Assembly (NCBI RefSeq): GCF_022844445.1
Contig: NZ_JALHLS010000006.1
Location: forward strand, 62,001-126,000
DNA: 64,000 nucleotides
Direction of reading: 5' to 3'
Source: Hyphomonas sp.
GTDB taxonomy: Bacteria > Pseudomonadota > Alphaproteobacteria > Caulobacterales > Hyphomonadaceae
Made by a program: the position numbers and the translations under genes. Numbering within the stretch: position 1 is the first letter of the stretch; every line of letters begins with the position of its first letter. The notes under the pieces were generated by a model. It was not told where the DNA came from. It did not search any database and saw nothing but the letters and a program-made list of their open reading frames with translations. This document shows positions 25,213 to 34,746 of this stretch, one piece after another.

Positions 25213-25245
25213 CCGCATTTCCAGGGACACTGTCTTGAAATGCGG
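25213..25245. repeat. 9-bp inverted repeat in nadA upstream region
   Basis: Perfect arms CCGCATTTC (25213-25221) and GAAATGCGG (25237-25245) around a 15-nt spacer, just upstream of the palindromic operator-like site. No U-tract follows, so it is not a usual terminator. Confidence 0.5.
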
Positions 25246-25260
25246 AGTGTCAGGCCTAAC

Positions 25261-25281
25261 TTATACTCAAATCGAGCATAA
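25261..25281. promoter_or_regulatory. palindromic operator-like site upstream of nadA
   Basis: Arms TTATACTC and GAGCATAA flank a 5-bp centre, a 21-bp near-perfect palindrome 23 bp before the nadA ATG. It contains a TATACT that could serve as -10. The shape matches the palindromic NAD-regulator operators (NadQ/NrtR type) predicted for alphaproteobacterial nadABC; that comparison is from memory. Confidence 0.55.
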
Positions 25282-25303
25282 TGGCTCGGTCCTGGAGGAT
25301 AAC

Positions 25304-26446
25304 ATGGCGCGTCTGATCGATTCCGGCCCTGGCTGCCCCACCCCCACCCCGCTGCGCGGTAGGTCCGCCGCCGAAGCCCGCGGCCTTGCCTATGACGACG
25401 CGGTCAAGGCCGAGACCGACCCGCTGTATCCGCTGGTCGCGGACTTCGTCACGCCGATGGAATGGCCTGCGATCGCCCCGCTGGTCGCCGGCATCAACCG
25501 GCTCAAGAAGGCGAAGAATGCCGTCATCCTCGCTCATAACTACATGACGCCGGACATCTTCAGCCTCGTCGGCGATTTCCGCGGCGACTCGCTGCAGCTT
25601 GCCCGCGAAGCCTCCGCAACGGACGCCGCCATCATCGTGCAGGCCGGCGTCCACTTCATGGCCGAGACCTCCAAGATCCTCGCCCCGGAAAAGACCGTGC
25701 TGATCCCGGACACCCGCGCCGGCTGCTCGCTCGCCGCCTCGATCACCGGCGCCGACGTGCGCCTGATCAAGCAGAAATTCCCGGACTATCCGATCGTCAC
25801 CTATGTGAACTGCACCGCCGACGTTAAGGCTGAATGCCACATCACCTGCACCAGCTCGAACGCCGCGCAGGTCGTCGAGCACATCGCGAAAGCGTGGAAC
25901 ACCGACACGGTCATCCTCGTGCCGGACCAGTACCTTGCCAAGAACGTTGCCGCCCAGACCGGCATCCGCATCCTCACCTGGCCGGGGGCCTGCGAGGTGC
26001 ACGAACAATTCTCCGGCGAGGACGTGAAACAGCTGCGCGAAGCCCATCCCGGCGTGATCATCCTGGCGCACCCGGAATGCCCGCCGGACGTGCTGCAGGA
26101 AGCCGACTTTGCGGGCTCAACATCCGCCCTCTCGAACTACGTGTCCGAGAACCAGCCGAACAAGGTCGTCCTCCTCACGGAATGCTCGATGAGCGACAAT
26201 GTAGCCGCTGAGAACCCCAACGTGAACTTCATCCGGCCGTGCAATCTTTGCCCGCACATGAAGCGCATCACGCTGGAAAACATCTATGACTGCCTGGTCA
26301 CCGGCCAGCACGAAGTGACCATACCGGAAGACGTGCGCGTGCGCGCGAAGGCGGCGCTGGACGCGATGCTGGCCCTGCCGAAAATGGCGCGTCCGCTGGC
26401 CTTCAAGACCGGTCAGGTGCCGCTCGAACTCGAGATGGTGATCTGA
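25304..26446 (+). CDS. nadA: quinolinate synthase A
   Basis: A 380-residue [4Fe-4S] enzyme that condenses iminoaspartate with dihydroxyacetone phosphate to quinolinate, the second step of de novo NAD synthesis. I chose ATG 25304 because GGAGG lies 7 bp upstream; the longer frame would run through the operator-like site. Visible: AVILAHNYMTPDIFSLVGDFRGDSL, AGVHFMAETSKILAPEKTVL, and the cluster Cys in YVNCTADVKAECHIT, HPECPPDVL and NLCPHMKRITL. First gene of a nadA-x-nadB-nadC operon. Confidence 0.96.
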   Translation: MARLIDSGPGCPTPTPLRGRSAAEARGLAYDDAVKAETDPLYPLVADFVTPMEWPAIAPLVAGINRLKKAKNAVILAHNYMTPDIFSLVGDFRGDSLQLAREASATDAAIIVQAGVHFMAETSKILAPEKTVLIPDTRAGCSLAASITGADVRLIKQKFPDYPIVTYVNCTADVKAECHITCTSSNAAQVVEHIAKAWNTDTVILVPDQYLAKNVAAQTGIRILTWPGACEVHEQFSGEDVKQLREAHPGVIILAHPECPPDVLQEADFAGSTSALSNYVSENQPNKVVLLTECSMSDNVAAENPNVNFIRPCNLCPHMKRITLENIYDCLVTGQHEVTIPEDVRVRAKAALDAMLALPKMARPLAFKTGQVPLELEMVI

Positions 26447-26524
26447 GAAGCGTATGATTGAGACGGCTTGCCAAGCGCAGGCCGAAGCAGTGAAGTCAAC
26501 CGGACCCTAGTCGAGGAGGCGTCC

Positions 26525-26995
26525 ATGTCGAAGTTCCTGAGGCCGGTTCTCGGCCTGATGATGATTGCGCTCGTGGCCGGTCTCCCGGCCGCCGCCGTGA
26601 AGGGCAAGGGCGACAAGGACAAGTCAGACGTGCTCGGCAACTGGAGCTTCCAGACCAAGCCCTACCGCGAAGGCCAATGCGTGATGACCGGCACGATGAA
26701 CCTTTCTCCGCATCCGGACGAAGGACTGTACACGTGCGAGGTCATCGCCGTGGAAATGTGCTCAATGTGGGGCCGCTCGGTCGTGCGCCAGTCGTGTGAG
26801 GCACGCCGCTTCGGCGATCAGGTCTCCATCCGCTCGACGATCGAGGAGATGATCGAAACCAAGATGCCGGAGATGTACTACGTGCCGGACAATTTCACCC
26901 TGACGATCCAGAGCCATGAGCGCATGTTCGGCGCGCTCGTCTCTGCCGTCACCGCGCCGGTCGAGTTCCGCCGCGCGAATGACGGGATTTCCTGA
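26525..26995 (+). CDS. small secreted protein of unknown function within nad operon
   Basis: A 156-residue protein from ATG 26525, preceded by GAGGAGG. Signal peptide MSKFLRPVLGLMMIALVAGLP, cleaved near PAAA. The mature part begins with a Lys/Asp-rich stretch (KGKGDKDKSD), then LGNWSFQTKPYREGQC, and contains four Cys (QCVM, YTCEV, EMCSM, QSCEA) that could form two disulfides. I do not recognise a domain. It lies 78 bp after nadA and ends 7 bp before nadB, so it is cotranscribed with NAD synthesis genes although it is exported. No functional link can be claimed. Confidence 0.75.
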   Translation: MSKFLRPVLGLMMIALVAGLPAAAVKGKGDKDKSDVLGNWSFQTKPYREGQCVMTGTMNLSPHPDEGLYTCEVIAVEMCSMWGRSVVRQSCEARRFGDQVSIRSTIEEMIETKMPEMYYVPDNFTLTIQSHERMFGALVSAVTAPVEFRRANDGIS

Positions 26996-27002
26996 CAGGG
27001 CC

Positions 27003-28541
27003 ATGTTCGAGGGGGCAGCTCACCGTGTGCACGCCGAAGCCGGCGCGAGCGTCGACGTGCTCATCGTCGGCGCGGGCCTGGCCGGCCTGTTCCTCGCGCT
27101 GAAGCTCGCCCCCCGCCATTGCCTCGTCATCTCGCCTTCGCCGCTCGGCCAGGCGGCCTCTTCCGCCTGGGCGCAGGGCGGCCTTGCCGCCGCGCTCGAC
27201 CCGCTTGATAGCCCCGCCCAGCATGCCGCCGACACGGTCGCCGCCGGCGCAGGCCTGGTTGATCCGGTGATCGCCCGCCTCATCGCCGAAGACGGCCCGG
27301 CTCGCGTTCGCGACCTGCTCGCCCTCGGCGTGCCGTTCGACCGCACGCCCGAAGGCGCCCTCGCGCTTTCCCTCGAGGCTGCCCACTCGCATCCGCGCGT
27401 CGCCCGTGTCTCGGGAGACCTCGCCGGCAAGGCGATCATGGACGCCCTCGTGGCCGCCGTGCAGGCCACCCCCAGCATCGAACTCATCGAAGGCGCACGC
27501 GCCGTTTCGCTGCTCCAGGATGCCAATGGCCGCGTCGCCGGTGTCGTGCTGCGCGATGCCTCCGGCCACTTCACGCCCCGCACCGCCCGCGCCACAGCCC
27601 TGTGCACCGGCGGCTCCGGTGGCCTGTTCAAGGTCACCACCAATCCGCGCGAAGCTCAGGGTGATGCTATCGCGATGGCATATGAAGCGGGCGCCCTGCT
27701 CGCTGATCTCGAATTCGTCCAGTTCCACCCGACCGGCATCGACATCGGCCGCGACCCTGCCCCGCTCGCCACTGAAGCGCTGCGCGGCGAGGGCGCAACA
27801 CTCCACAACGCCGATGGCCGCGCCTTCATGGCGGACTATCATCCGCTCGCGGAGCTTGCCCCTCGTGACGAAGTCGCCCGCGCGATCCATGCCGAACGCA
27901 TGGCCGGACGCGGCGCTTTCCTCGACTGCCGCAAGGCCGTGGGAGACCATTTCCCTGACCATTTTCCTACCGTCTTCGGCGCCTGCATGAGCGCAAACAT
28001 CGACCCGCGCCGCGACCGCATTCCGGTTGCCCCCGCCGCACACTACCACATGGGCGGCATTGTCTCCGACCTCTGGGGCCGCTCGACGCTGGCGGGCCTC
28101 TCCGTATGCGGAGAATGCTCGTCCACAGGGGCGCACGGCGCCAACCGCCTCGCCTCGAACTCGCTACTGGAAGCCGTCGTCTTCGCCGAGCGCATCTCGC
28201 GCCGCCTGATGTCCGCCACGCTTGACGCGCCAGCTGCCAGCCAAGCGTCGATCCCTTCCGCACTTACCGATCAGAGCCTCCTCAAACTGCGCGAAGCCAT
28301 GTCCGCCCATTGCGGCGTGGTGCGCGATGCGGCCGGCCTGACGAAGCTCCTCGACCTCTGCCGCCAGCTTGAGGCAGAAGCCCCGGGCGCCCCTGCGCTT
28401 ACCGCCGCCCGCCTTGTTGCTGAGGGCGCCCTCGCCCGCGCCGAAAGCCGTGGCGGCCATTTCCGCCGCGACTATCCGGACACCGGCAAGCCGCAGCGCC
28501 AGTTCATCGCCCATCCCTTCCGCGAGCGCGTAACGCCATGA
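27003..28541 (+). CDS. nadB: L-aspartate oxidase
   Basis: A 512-residue FAD flavoprotein oxidising L-aspartate to iminoaspartate for NadA. ATG 27003 follows an AGGG site 7 bp after the upstream stop. FAD motif [17 protein letters not shown] at the N-terminus; substrate and flavin region [43 protein letters not shown], and [20 protein letters not shown]. The length is in the family range. The stop TGA overlaps the nadC ATG (ATGA), giving translational coupling. Confidence 0.96.
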   Translation: MFEGAAHRVHAEAGASVDVLIVGAGLAGLFLALKLAPRHCLVISPSPLGQAASSAWAQGGLAAALDPLDSPAQHAADTVAAGAGLVDPVIARLIAEDGPARVRDLLALGVPFDRTPEGALALSLEAAHSHPRVARVSGDLAGKAIMDALVAAVQATPSIELIEGARAVSLLQDANGRVAGVVLRDASGHFTPRTARATALCTGGSGGLFKVTTNPREAQGDAIAMAYEAGALLADLEFVQFHPTGIDIGRDPAPLATEALRGEGATLHNADGRAFMADYHPLAELAPRDEVARAIHAERMAGRGAFLDCRKAVGDHFPDHFPTVFGACMSANIDPRRDRIPVAPAAHYHMGGIVSDLWGRSTLAGLSVCGECSSTGAHGANRLASNSLLEAVVFAERISRRLMSATLDAPAASQASIPSALTDQSLLKLREAMSAHCGVVRDAAGLTKLLDLCRQLEAEAPGAPALTAARLVAEGALARAESRGGHFRRDYPDTGKPQRQFIAHPFRERVTP

Positions 28542-29395
28542 CCACCGACATCCCACCGCTGCCCGCGGTCATCCTCGATCCCATTGTGCGCCTCGCGCTG
28601 ACCGAAGATCTCGGCCGCGCCGGCGACCTGACGACCGATGCGACCATCCCCGCCGGCACGCGCATGCGCGCCAGGATCGCGGCGCGCAAACCGGGCGTGC
28701 TTGCCGGGCTCGACGCCGCCGCCCATGCGCTGCGCCTCATTGATCCGGACGTCCGCCTCACCGTAAAAAAGAATGACGGCGCTGCGCTCGCGCCCGGCGA
28801 CACGGTCGCCGAGCTCGACGGCGCCGCGCGCTCCATCCTGATCGCCGAGCGCACGATGCTGAATTTCCTCGGCCGCCTCTCGGGTGTCGCGAGCCTCACC
28901 CGCCAGTATGTCGACGCCGTCGCCCACACCAGGGCCCGGGTCGTCTGCACACGGAAGACGACGCCTGGCCACCGTGCGCTGGAGAAACGCGCGGTGCGCT
29001 GCGGCGGCGGCACGTCTCACCGCTACGGCCTGGACGACGCCATCCTCATCAAGGACAACCACATTGCCGCCTGCAACGGCTCCATCGCTGACGCGCTCAC
29101 CCGGGCCAAGGCCTATGCCGGTCACCTGCGCATGATCGAGATCGAGGTCGACAATCTCGCTCAGCTCGAGGAAGCGTTGAAGCACGGCCCTCATGCCATC
29201 CTGCTCGACAACATGGACCTCGCGACCCTGCGCCAGGCCGTCGCGCTCACCGCCGGCCGCGTGCCGCTCGAAGCCTCGGGCGGCGTTACGCTGTCTTCCC
29301 TTGCGGCAATTGCCGAAACAGGCGTGGACTTCATTTCGTCCGGCGCGCTGACCCATTCCGCACCGAACCTTGACCTTGGACTGGATGTCGTCTGA
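28538..29395 (+). CDS. nadC: nicotinate-nucleotide pyrophosphorylase (carboxylating)
   Basis: A 285-residue quinolinate phosphoribosyltransferase, converting quinolinate and PRPP to nicotinate mononucleotide. The active-site block is clear: [62 protein letters not shown] and [10 protein letters not shown]. It overlaps nadB by 4 bp and completes the route from aspartate to NaMN in this operon. Confidence 0.97.
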   Translation: MTTDIPPLPAVILDPIVRLALTEDLGRAGDLTTDATIPAGTRMRARIAARKPGVLAGLDAAAHALRLIDPDVRLTVKKNDGAALAPGDTVAELDGAARSILIAERTMLNFLGRLSGVASLTRQYVDAVAHTRARVVCTRKTTPGHRALEKRAVRCGGGTSHRYGLDDAILIKDNHIAACNGSIADALTRAKAYAGHLRMIEIEVDNLAQLEEALKHGPHAILLDNMDLATLRQAVALTAGRVPLEASGGVTLSSLAAIAETGVDFISSGALTHSAPNLDLGLDVV

Positions 29396-29445
29396 CAGTC
29401 GATCCCGCGCGCCAAACCGGCGCAAGCGACTCGGAGATGTCAGCC

Positions 29446-30255
29446 ATGACCACCGCCAACGGCCGCAAGAGCATTTTCATCACCGGCGCAGCCTCCGGCA
29501 TCGGCGCGGAAACTGCGCGTTACTTCTCGAAACAGGGCTGGTTCTGCGGTCTCTATGACGTGAACGAGATGGGCCTGAAATCCGTCGCCGCCGAGCTCGG
29601 CAGCGGCAATAGCCACGCCGCCAAACTCGATGTCACGAAGCGCCCCGATTGGGCGGCCGCCATCGAAGGCTTCAGCGCCGCGACCGGCGGAAAAATGGAT
29701 GTGCTCTTCAATAATGCCGGCATAGGCCGCCATGGCTGGTTCGAGGAGGTGCCGCCGGAAGACTCCGACCTCGTCATCGACATTAACGTCAAGGGCGTCA
29801 TCAACGGCGTCTACGCTGCCCTGCCGTTGCTCAAAGCCACGCCCGGAGCCCGCATCGTCAACACAGCCTCCACCGCCGGCATCGTCGGTGCGCCGCAGCT
29901 TGCTGTCTACTCCGCCTCCAAATGGGCCGTACGCGGACTATCCGAAGCGCTCGACGCCGAGTTCCGCGATCTCGGCATCCGCGTCACCAGCCTGATGCCC
30001 TGGTTCGTCGATACGCCGATCCTCGACATGGGCGCCAAAGAAGGCTCGAACGAGAAGATGTCGGACCAGATGAAGGCGAACGGCGCGACCATCTATCCGG
30101 TCTCGATGGCCGCCGAGAAAGCCTGGGAAGCCGCCCACGGTGATGACATCCAGTACATGGTTGGCGGCGAGGCTGAACGCGCGCGCTTCATGACGCGCTG
30201 GCTGCCAGGCCTTGTACGCAAGCAGATCCGCAAGGGCGTGCCCCCGCGCACCTGA
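29446..30255 (+). CDS. SDR family oxidoreductase
   Basis: About 269 residues from ATG 29446, spaced 9 nt after GGAG; ATG 29437 is too close to that site. Cofactor motif TGAASGIG, then NNAGIGRHGWFEEV, and catalytic YSASKWAVRGL with a Ser in NTASTAG. DALVP-type loop is MPWFVDTPIL. It follows nadC by 50 bp and may be read through from the nad operon, but a role in NAD metabolism is not implied. A bidirectional terminator follows it. Substrate unknown. Confidence 0.88.
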   Translation: MTTANGRKSIFITGAASGIGAETARYFSKQGWFCGLYDVNEMGLKSVAAELGSGNSHAAKLDVTKRPDWAAAIEGFSAATGGKMDVLFNNAGIGRHGWFEEVPPEDSDLVIDINVKGVINGVYAALPLLKATPGARIVNTASTAGIVGAPQLAVYSASKWAVRGLSEALDAEFRDLGIRVTSLMPWFVDTPILDMGAKEGSNEKMSDQMKANGATIYPVSMAAEKAWEAAHGDDIQYMVGGEAERARFMTRWLPGLVRKQIRKGVPPRT

Positions 30256-30273
30256 CGGGCCGCAACCGATAGC

Positions 30274-30306
30274 AAAAGGCCGCCGGTTCATCACCGGCGG
30301 CCTTTT
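30274..30306 (+). terminator. bidirectional intrinsic terminator
   Basis: A perfect 14-bp stem (30274-30287 with 30293-30306, loop TCATC) flanked by AAAA and TTTT, so it can end both the plus-strand SDR gene and the minus-strand cell wall hydrolase gene. Confidence 0.85.
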
Positions 30307-30335
30307 CATGTCTTGTGGTACCTACCGTGGAAGTA

Positions 30336-31517
30336 TCAGAGCGCGCCGTCCACCGAAACCGAAGGCGCGCCGATCTGGCGGGCGGTGTATTCATCAAGTT
30401 CCGGGACTGCTTCCTTCGGCTCCGTCGCGGGCACCTTCTGCAGGCTCATCAGGCGCGGCGCACCAGTCGAGATCGTGCGCGTCGAGGTCGAGACAGCGGC
30501 CGGGGCCGTGGTCGGCGTCACGGCATAGTAGCCATCGTCGCCGGCCGAGGAGCCTTCTGCGAACAGCAGGCTTTCGTCGACCGCGTCCGGGCCGGCCGTG
30601 CCGGCATCGAGCGCCGCGAGCTGCAGCGCGACGGACTGCTTGCGGGCCTGGAAGTTGCGCTCCACGCTTGCCCATTCGGCGCCGCGCGGGAACCGGTAGA
30701 AGATGTGCAGGCCGACCTTGTTGGTCTGGATCAGACCGGAGTTCCAGATCGGGTCCACATAAGTCGCGTGATAGTGCGTGGCGCCGCCCGTGCGTTCCTC
30801 GTTGAGGTTCATAAGGACGTGCGCGGCAATGCGTTTCGCGCGGGCCCAGTTCTCGCCCTTCGGCTTCACTTTCATGGCGCCGTCACAGGTGAACGTGAAC
30901 TGGCAGCCCGTGGTGCGCGTCGCGCCCTGGAAGACTACGCCGCAGGCAGTGTCCGGATAGCGGTGGTCCTGCATCCGGTTGGCGATGACTTCGGCAACCG
31001 CCAGCTGGCCTTCGAGCGGCTCGCGGGCAGACTCGTAGTACACAGCCTGCGCCATGCACATCAGTTCGGAATCGATGGTCTCCGCACGCTGAACATCTTC
31101 GGCGCGGAACGAGGCCAGCGTCTGCAGCGCTGCGCCATCACGGTCGCGCATTGCATAGCGGCTCATCGAGGAATCGGGATCACGCTTCAGCGTGTATTCG
31201 ACAGTGCGCAGCCAGGGCGTGTCGAGAAGGGCCGGCGTATGCGCATCGGTGCGCACGGCGAGGCCGGCATCCTGGAACATCGCGAAGCGCTCGGCCTCGG
31301 CGCGGTATTCGGCTTCGGCGCGCAGGCTGACCTGCTGGCTCGAGATAACGGGGAGCGACACGGTGGCGGTGACTGCACAAACGGCAATCATCCCCCCACG
31401 AATGAACACTTCACGCTGTTCCTGATCCGTCATTCCGAGCCACCAACGTTTGAGCTTTTCACGCAGCCCATTCAGGGTGACCAGACTCGTCTGGCTTGGT
31501 TGAAGAAACCTTAACAT
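30336..31517 (-). CDS. SleB-like cell wall hydrolase (Hydrolase_2 family)
   Basis: A 393-residue protein with one N-terminal membrane anchor (GGMIAVCAVTATVSLPVIS, about residues 42-60) and a periplasmic SleB-type domain: LMCMAQAVYYESAREPLEGQ with the likely catalytic Glu, AVAEVIANRM, CGVVFQG, GCQFTFTCDG and THYHATYVDPIW. These enzymes cleave peptidoglycan glycan strands or related bonds. A Ser/Thr/Pro-rich tail follows. ATG 31517 sits 6 nt after AGAGGA (GTG 31520 also possible). In non-sporulating alphaproteobacteria the role is probably cell wall remodelling. Confidence 0.88.
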   Translation of the reverse strand: MLRFLQPSQTSLVTLNGLREKLKRWWLGMTDQEQREVFIRGGMIAVCAVTATVSLPVISSQQVSLRAEAEYRAEAERFAMFQDAGLAVRTDAHTPALLDTPWLRTVEYTLKRDPDSSMSRYAMRDRDGAALQTLASFRAEDVQRAETIDSELMCMAQAVYYESAREPLEGQLAVAEVIANRMQDHRYPDTACGVVFQGATRTTGCQFTFTCDGAMKVKPKGENWARAKRIAAHVLMNLNEERTGGATHYHATYVDPIWNSGLIQTNKVGLHIFYRFPRGAEWASVERNFQARKQSVALQLAALDAGTAGPDAVDESLLFAEGSSAGDDGYYAVTPTTAPAAVSTSTRTISTGAPRLMSLQKVPATEPKEAVPELDEYTARQIGAPSVSVDGAL

Positions 31518-31871
31518 CACCGTTCCTCTTTGCCCGGACAGCGGTATCGTTCCGCCTTGGTACCCGAGCTTTCAGGGTTATACGCATTGTCAGAGGACCT
31601 AACGCGTCCCACCACGCTCCCTGGGAGCACGGGGGATGTGGCCCACCCGGGAGTATCTAGCAATAAATCAGCCAACCTTCTGAGTGACAAAGTCGACAGG
31701 GTCGCCGGCAGGTGGGAACCGGGCCTTCATGCAACTTCGATGAAATTGCCGTTAACCAGTTGAAAATGCTATGTTTTCAGGCCCCTCAGGCCTCAACCCA
31801 AGCGACTCAGGGATGGGGCCCCTGTTGCTGAAAAACAACACTCAAGCGCCCGCGGTTTTGGCTGCCAGAGG
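31518..31871 (-). other. 354-bp intergenic region with candidate promoter and hairpins
   Basis: No gene is seen. On the minus strand a sigma70-like pair, TTGTCA (31685-31690) and TTTATT (31662-31667) with a 17-bp spacer, would transcribe the cell wall hydrolase gene with a roughly 140-nt leader. That leader contains GCTCCC-T-GGGAGC (31616-31628). Nearer to ppdK there is TGAAAA/TTTTCA around a 7-nt spacer (31761-31779), but no convincing ppdK terminator. Confidence 0.4.
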
Positions 31872-34589
31872 CTACTTTGCGCTGTCTTTGAGCGCCGCCT
31901 GTGCCGCTGCAAGACGCGCGATCGGCACCCGGTAGGGGGAGCAGGAGACGTAATCGAGGCCCGCGCGGTGGCAAAATTCCACCGAGGCCGGGTCGCCGCC
32001 GTGCTCGCCACAAATTCCCAGCTTGATGCCGGGGCGCGTACGTTTGCCGCGCTCGGCCGCAATCTTGACCAGCTCGCCGACGCCTTCCTGGTCCAGTGTC
32101 ACGAAGGGATCCTTCTCGTAGATGCCCTTCTCCGAATAGGCCTGCAGGAAGCGGCCCGCATCGTCGCGGCTGATGCCCAGCGTCGTCTGGGTCAGGTCGT
32201 TTGTGCCGAAGGAGAAGAAGGCCGCCGAATGGGCAATTTCGCCCGCCTGCAGCGCCGCGCGTGGCAGCTCGATCATGGTGCCGACCGTATAATCGACCGT
32301 CACGCCCGTCTCCTTGAACACGGTGTTTGCTGTCTCGTCGACCAGCGCCTTGAGGATGGCCAGCTCGCGCTGCGTGGCCACCAGCGGGATCATCACTTCC
32401 GGCACCGGTTTCAGCTTGCCTTCCTTGGCGACGTTGACCGCCGCCTCGAAGATGGCACGCGCCTGCATCTCGTAGATCTCGGGGTATGTGATCCCGAGAC
32501 GGCAGCCCCGATGGCCCAGCATCGGATTGCTCTCGTGCAGGTCATGCGCCCGGCGGCGCAGCTCGTCGGCATTTATGCCGGAGGCTTTCGCCACATTCGC
32601 GATGTCTTCGTCCGTATGCGGCAGGAATTCGTGCAGCGGCGGATCCAGCAGCCGGATCGTCGCCGGGCGGCCTTCCAGGATGCGGAAGATTTCCTCGAAA
32701 TCAGACCGCTGCATCGGCAGCAGTTTCGCCAGCGCCTCGCGGCGGCCCTTTTCGTCGTTGGACAGGATCATCGAGCGCACCGCCGGGATGCGCTCTTCCT
32801 CGAAAAACATGTGCTCCGTGCGGCAAAGGCCAATGCCTTCCGCGCCGAACTCCACAGCCGTGCGCGTATCCAGCGGCGTCTCCGCGTTGGCGCGCACCTT
32901 CAGGCGGCGCACCTTGTCGGCCCAGCTCATCAGCTCGCCGAAATCACCCGACAGGTCCGGCTTGATCAGCGCAATTGCGCCTGCCATCACGCGGCCCGTG
33001 CCGCCATCGATGGTGACCGTATCGCCCTTTTTGAACGTGCGCCCGCGCACACTGAACTCGCCGCGTGCCACGTCGATCTTGAGGTCGCTCGCCCCGCACA
33101 CGCAGGGCCGGCCCATGCCGCGCGCCACCACGGCCGCGTGGCTGGTCATCCCGCCGCGCGCCGTCACGATGGCGCGCGCGGCATGCATGCCCTTGATGTC
33201 GTCCGGGCTCGTTTCGACGCGCACCAGGATCACGTCCTCGCCCTTGCCCGCCAGCAGGAAGGCCTCGTCGGAGTCGAAAACGACCTTGCCGACCGCAGCG
33301 CCAGGGCTCGCCGGCAGGCCTTTCACGATCACGTCGTAGGGCTTGCCGCCAGCTTTCTTGTTCTCGTCATCACTCGGAATGCGCGGGTGCAGCAGCTGGT
33401 CGAGCTGCGAGGGATCAAGCCGCAGCAGGCCTTCCTTCTCGCTGATCAGCTTCTCGCGCACCATGTCGACGGCGATCTTCACCGCGGCAGCCGCCGTGCG
33501 TTTGCCGTTGCGGGTCTGCAGCATGTAGAGGCGGCCGGCTTCGACCGTGAACTCGATATCCTGCATGTCCTTGTAGTGATGTTCCAGCTTCGCAGCGACA
33601 TCGCGCAGCTGCTTGTAGACCTCCGGCATCGCGTCCTCGAGCGGCTTGTCGCCCGAACCCAGCGTCGCGGCGCGCTCGCGCGAGATCGGCGCGGGTGTGC
33701 GGATGCCCGCCACCACGTCCTCGCCCTGCGCATTGATCAGGTATTCGCCGTAAAAGATCGCCTGCCCGTTCGACGGATCGCGCGTGAACGCCACGCCCGT
33801 CGCCGAGGTCTCGCCAAGGTTACCGAACACCATGGCCTGCACGTTGACCGCCGTGCCCCAGTCTTCCGGAATGTCGTTGAGCTTGCGGTAGATGATGGCG
33901 CGGTCGCTCATCCAGCTGTTGAAGACCGCCGAGATGGCGCCCCAAAGCTGCTCGCGCGGATCTTCGGGGAACGGCCGGCCCAGTTCCTTCTGCACCGCCG
34001 CCTTGTAGCGCACGATCACCGCTTTCCAGTTATCGGCATTCAGGTCGGTGTCGAGGTCGAGGCCTTCGCGCTCTTTGTAATCGTCCAGGATATGCTCGAA
34101 CTCGTCATGACCGAGGCCCAGCACGACGTTCGAATACATCTGGATGAAGCGACGATAGCTGTCATAGGCAAACCGGTCGCCGGCGAGCCTGGCGAGTCCT
34201 TCGGCCACCGCTTCGTTGAGGCCGAGGTTCAGCACCGTGTCCATCATGCCCGGCATCGAGGCGCGGGCGCCCGACCGCACGGACACCAGCAGCGGGTTTG
34301 CCGGGTCGCCAAAGCCCTTGCCGGACTGGCGCTCCAACGCAGCCAGCGCCGCATTCACTTCCGCCTCAAGGCCCGCCGGATAGGCCCGGCCCGTCTGGTA
34401 ATAGGCGACGCATACAGCGGTCGAAATCGTGAAACCGGGAGGTACCGGCAGGCCGAGCTTCGCCATTTCGGCGAGGTTGGCGCCCTTGCCGCCCAGCAGG
34501 TTCTTCATGGAGGCATCGCCGTCCGCCGTGCCGCCACCGAAGGCATAGACCCAGGTTTGTTCTGCGCCCTTGCGTGCTGCCTCAGCCAT
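31872..34589 (-). CDS. ppdK: pyruvate, phosphate dikinase
   Basis: A 905-residue enzyme interconverting pyruvate, ATP and Pi with PEP, AMP and PPi; it links glycolysis and gluconeogenesis. N-terminal ATP-grasp domain: YAFGGGTADGDASMKNLLGG, GANLAEMAKLGLPVPPGFTI, ARASMPGMMDTVLNLGLN. Central phosphohistidine domain GGMTSHAAVVARGMGRPCVCG with the catalytic His. C-terminal PEP/pyruvate TIM barrel: GIGLCRTEHMFF, MLGHRGCRLGITYPEIYEMQ, GTNDLTQTTLG and CGEHGGDP with the catalytic Cys. Full length for the family. Confidence 0.97.
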   Translation of the reverse strand: MAEAARKGAEQTWVYAFGGGTADGDASMKNLLGGKGANLAEMAKLGLPVPPGFTISTAVCVAYYQTGRAYPAGLEAEVNAALAALERQSGKGFGDPANPLLVSVRSGARASMPGMMDTVLNLGLNEAVAEGLARLAGDRFAYDSYRRFIQMYSNVVLGLGHDEFEHILDDYKEREGLDLDTDLNADNWKAVIVRYKAAVQKELGRPFPEDPREQLWGAISAVFNSWMSDRAIIYRKLNDIPEDWGTAVNVQAMVFGNLGETSATGVAFTRDPSNGQAIFYGEYLINAQGEDVVAGIRTPAPISRERAATLGSGDKPLEDAMPEVYKQLRDVAAKLEHHYKDMQDIEFTVEAGRLYMLQTRNGKRTAAAAVKIAVDMVREKLISEKEGLLRLDPSQLDQLLHPRIPSDDENKKAGGKPYDVIVKGLPASPGAAVGKVVFDSDEAFLLAGKGEDVILVRVETSPDDIKGMHAARAIVTARGGMTSHAAVVARGMGRPCVCGASDLKIDVARGEFSVRGRTFKKGDTVTIDGGTGRVMAGAIALIKPDLSGDFGELMSWADKVRRLKVRANAETPLDTRTAVEFGAEGIGLCRTEHMFFEEERIPAVRSMILSNDEKGRREALAKLLPMQRSDFEEIFRILEGRPATIRLLDPPLHEFLPHTDEDIANVAKASGINADELRRRAHDLHESNPMLGHRGCRLGITYPEIYEMQARAIFEAAVNVAKEGKLKPVPEVMIPLVATQRELAILKALVDETANTVFKETGVTVDYTVGTMIELPRAALQAGEIAHSAAFFSFGTNDLTQTTLGISRDDAGRFLQAYSEKGIYEKDPFVTLDQEGVGELVKIAAERGKRTRPGIKLGICGEHGGDPASVEFCHRAGLDYVSCSPYRVPIARLAAAQAALKDSAK

Positions 34590-34700
34590 GCGAAATCGCC
34601 TTCCCTGTCATCTTGGTGAACGGATGGAATCTACCCGGTCCGTCCATTTGCAAGTCCTATGCTGCATCGCACACGGAATGAGAAGTGCGCGTTTCGTTTC

Positions 34701-34735
34701 CGAGGCGAGTGACAACGTTGTATTTTCTCGCCTCG
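34701..34735. repeat. nested inverted repeats upstream of ppdK
   Basis: Perfect 9-bp arms CGAGGCGAG (34701-34709) and CTCGCCTCG (34727-34735) enclose a perfect 10-bp palindrome ACAACGTTGT (34712-34721). It is 112-146 bp upstream of the ppdK start and 57 bp beyond the glyS stop. Confidence 0.55.
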
Positions 34736-34746
34736 AGGTAAGTGTT

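Noticed and set aside
31968-34619. 883-codon plus-strand frame opposite ppdK
   Set aside because: ppdK is unambiguous on the minus strand over the same DNA; the plus-strand product is Arg/His-rich without any domain.
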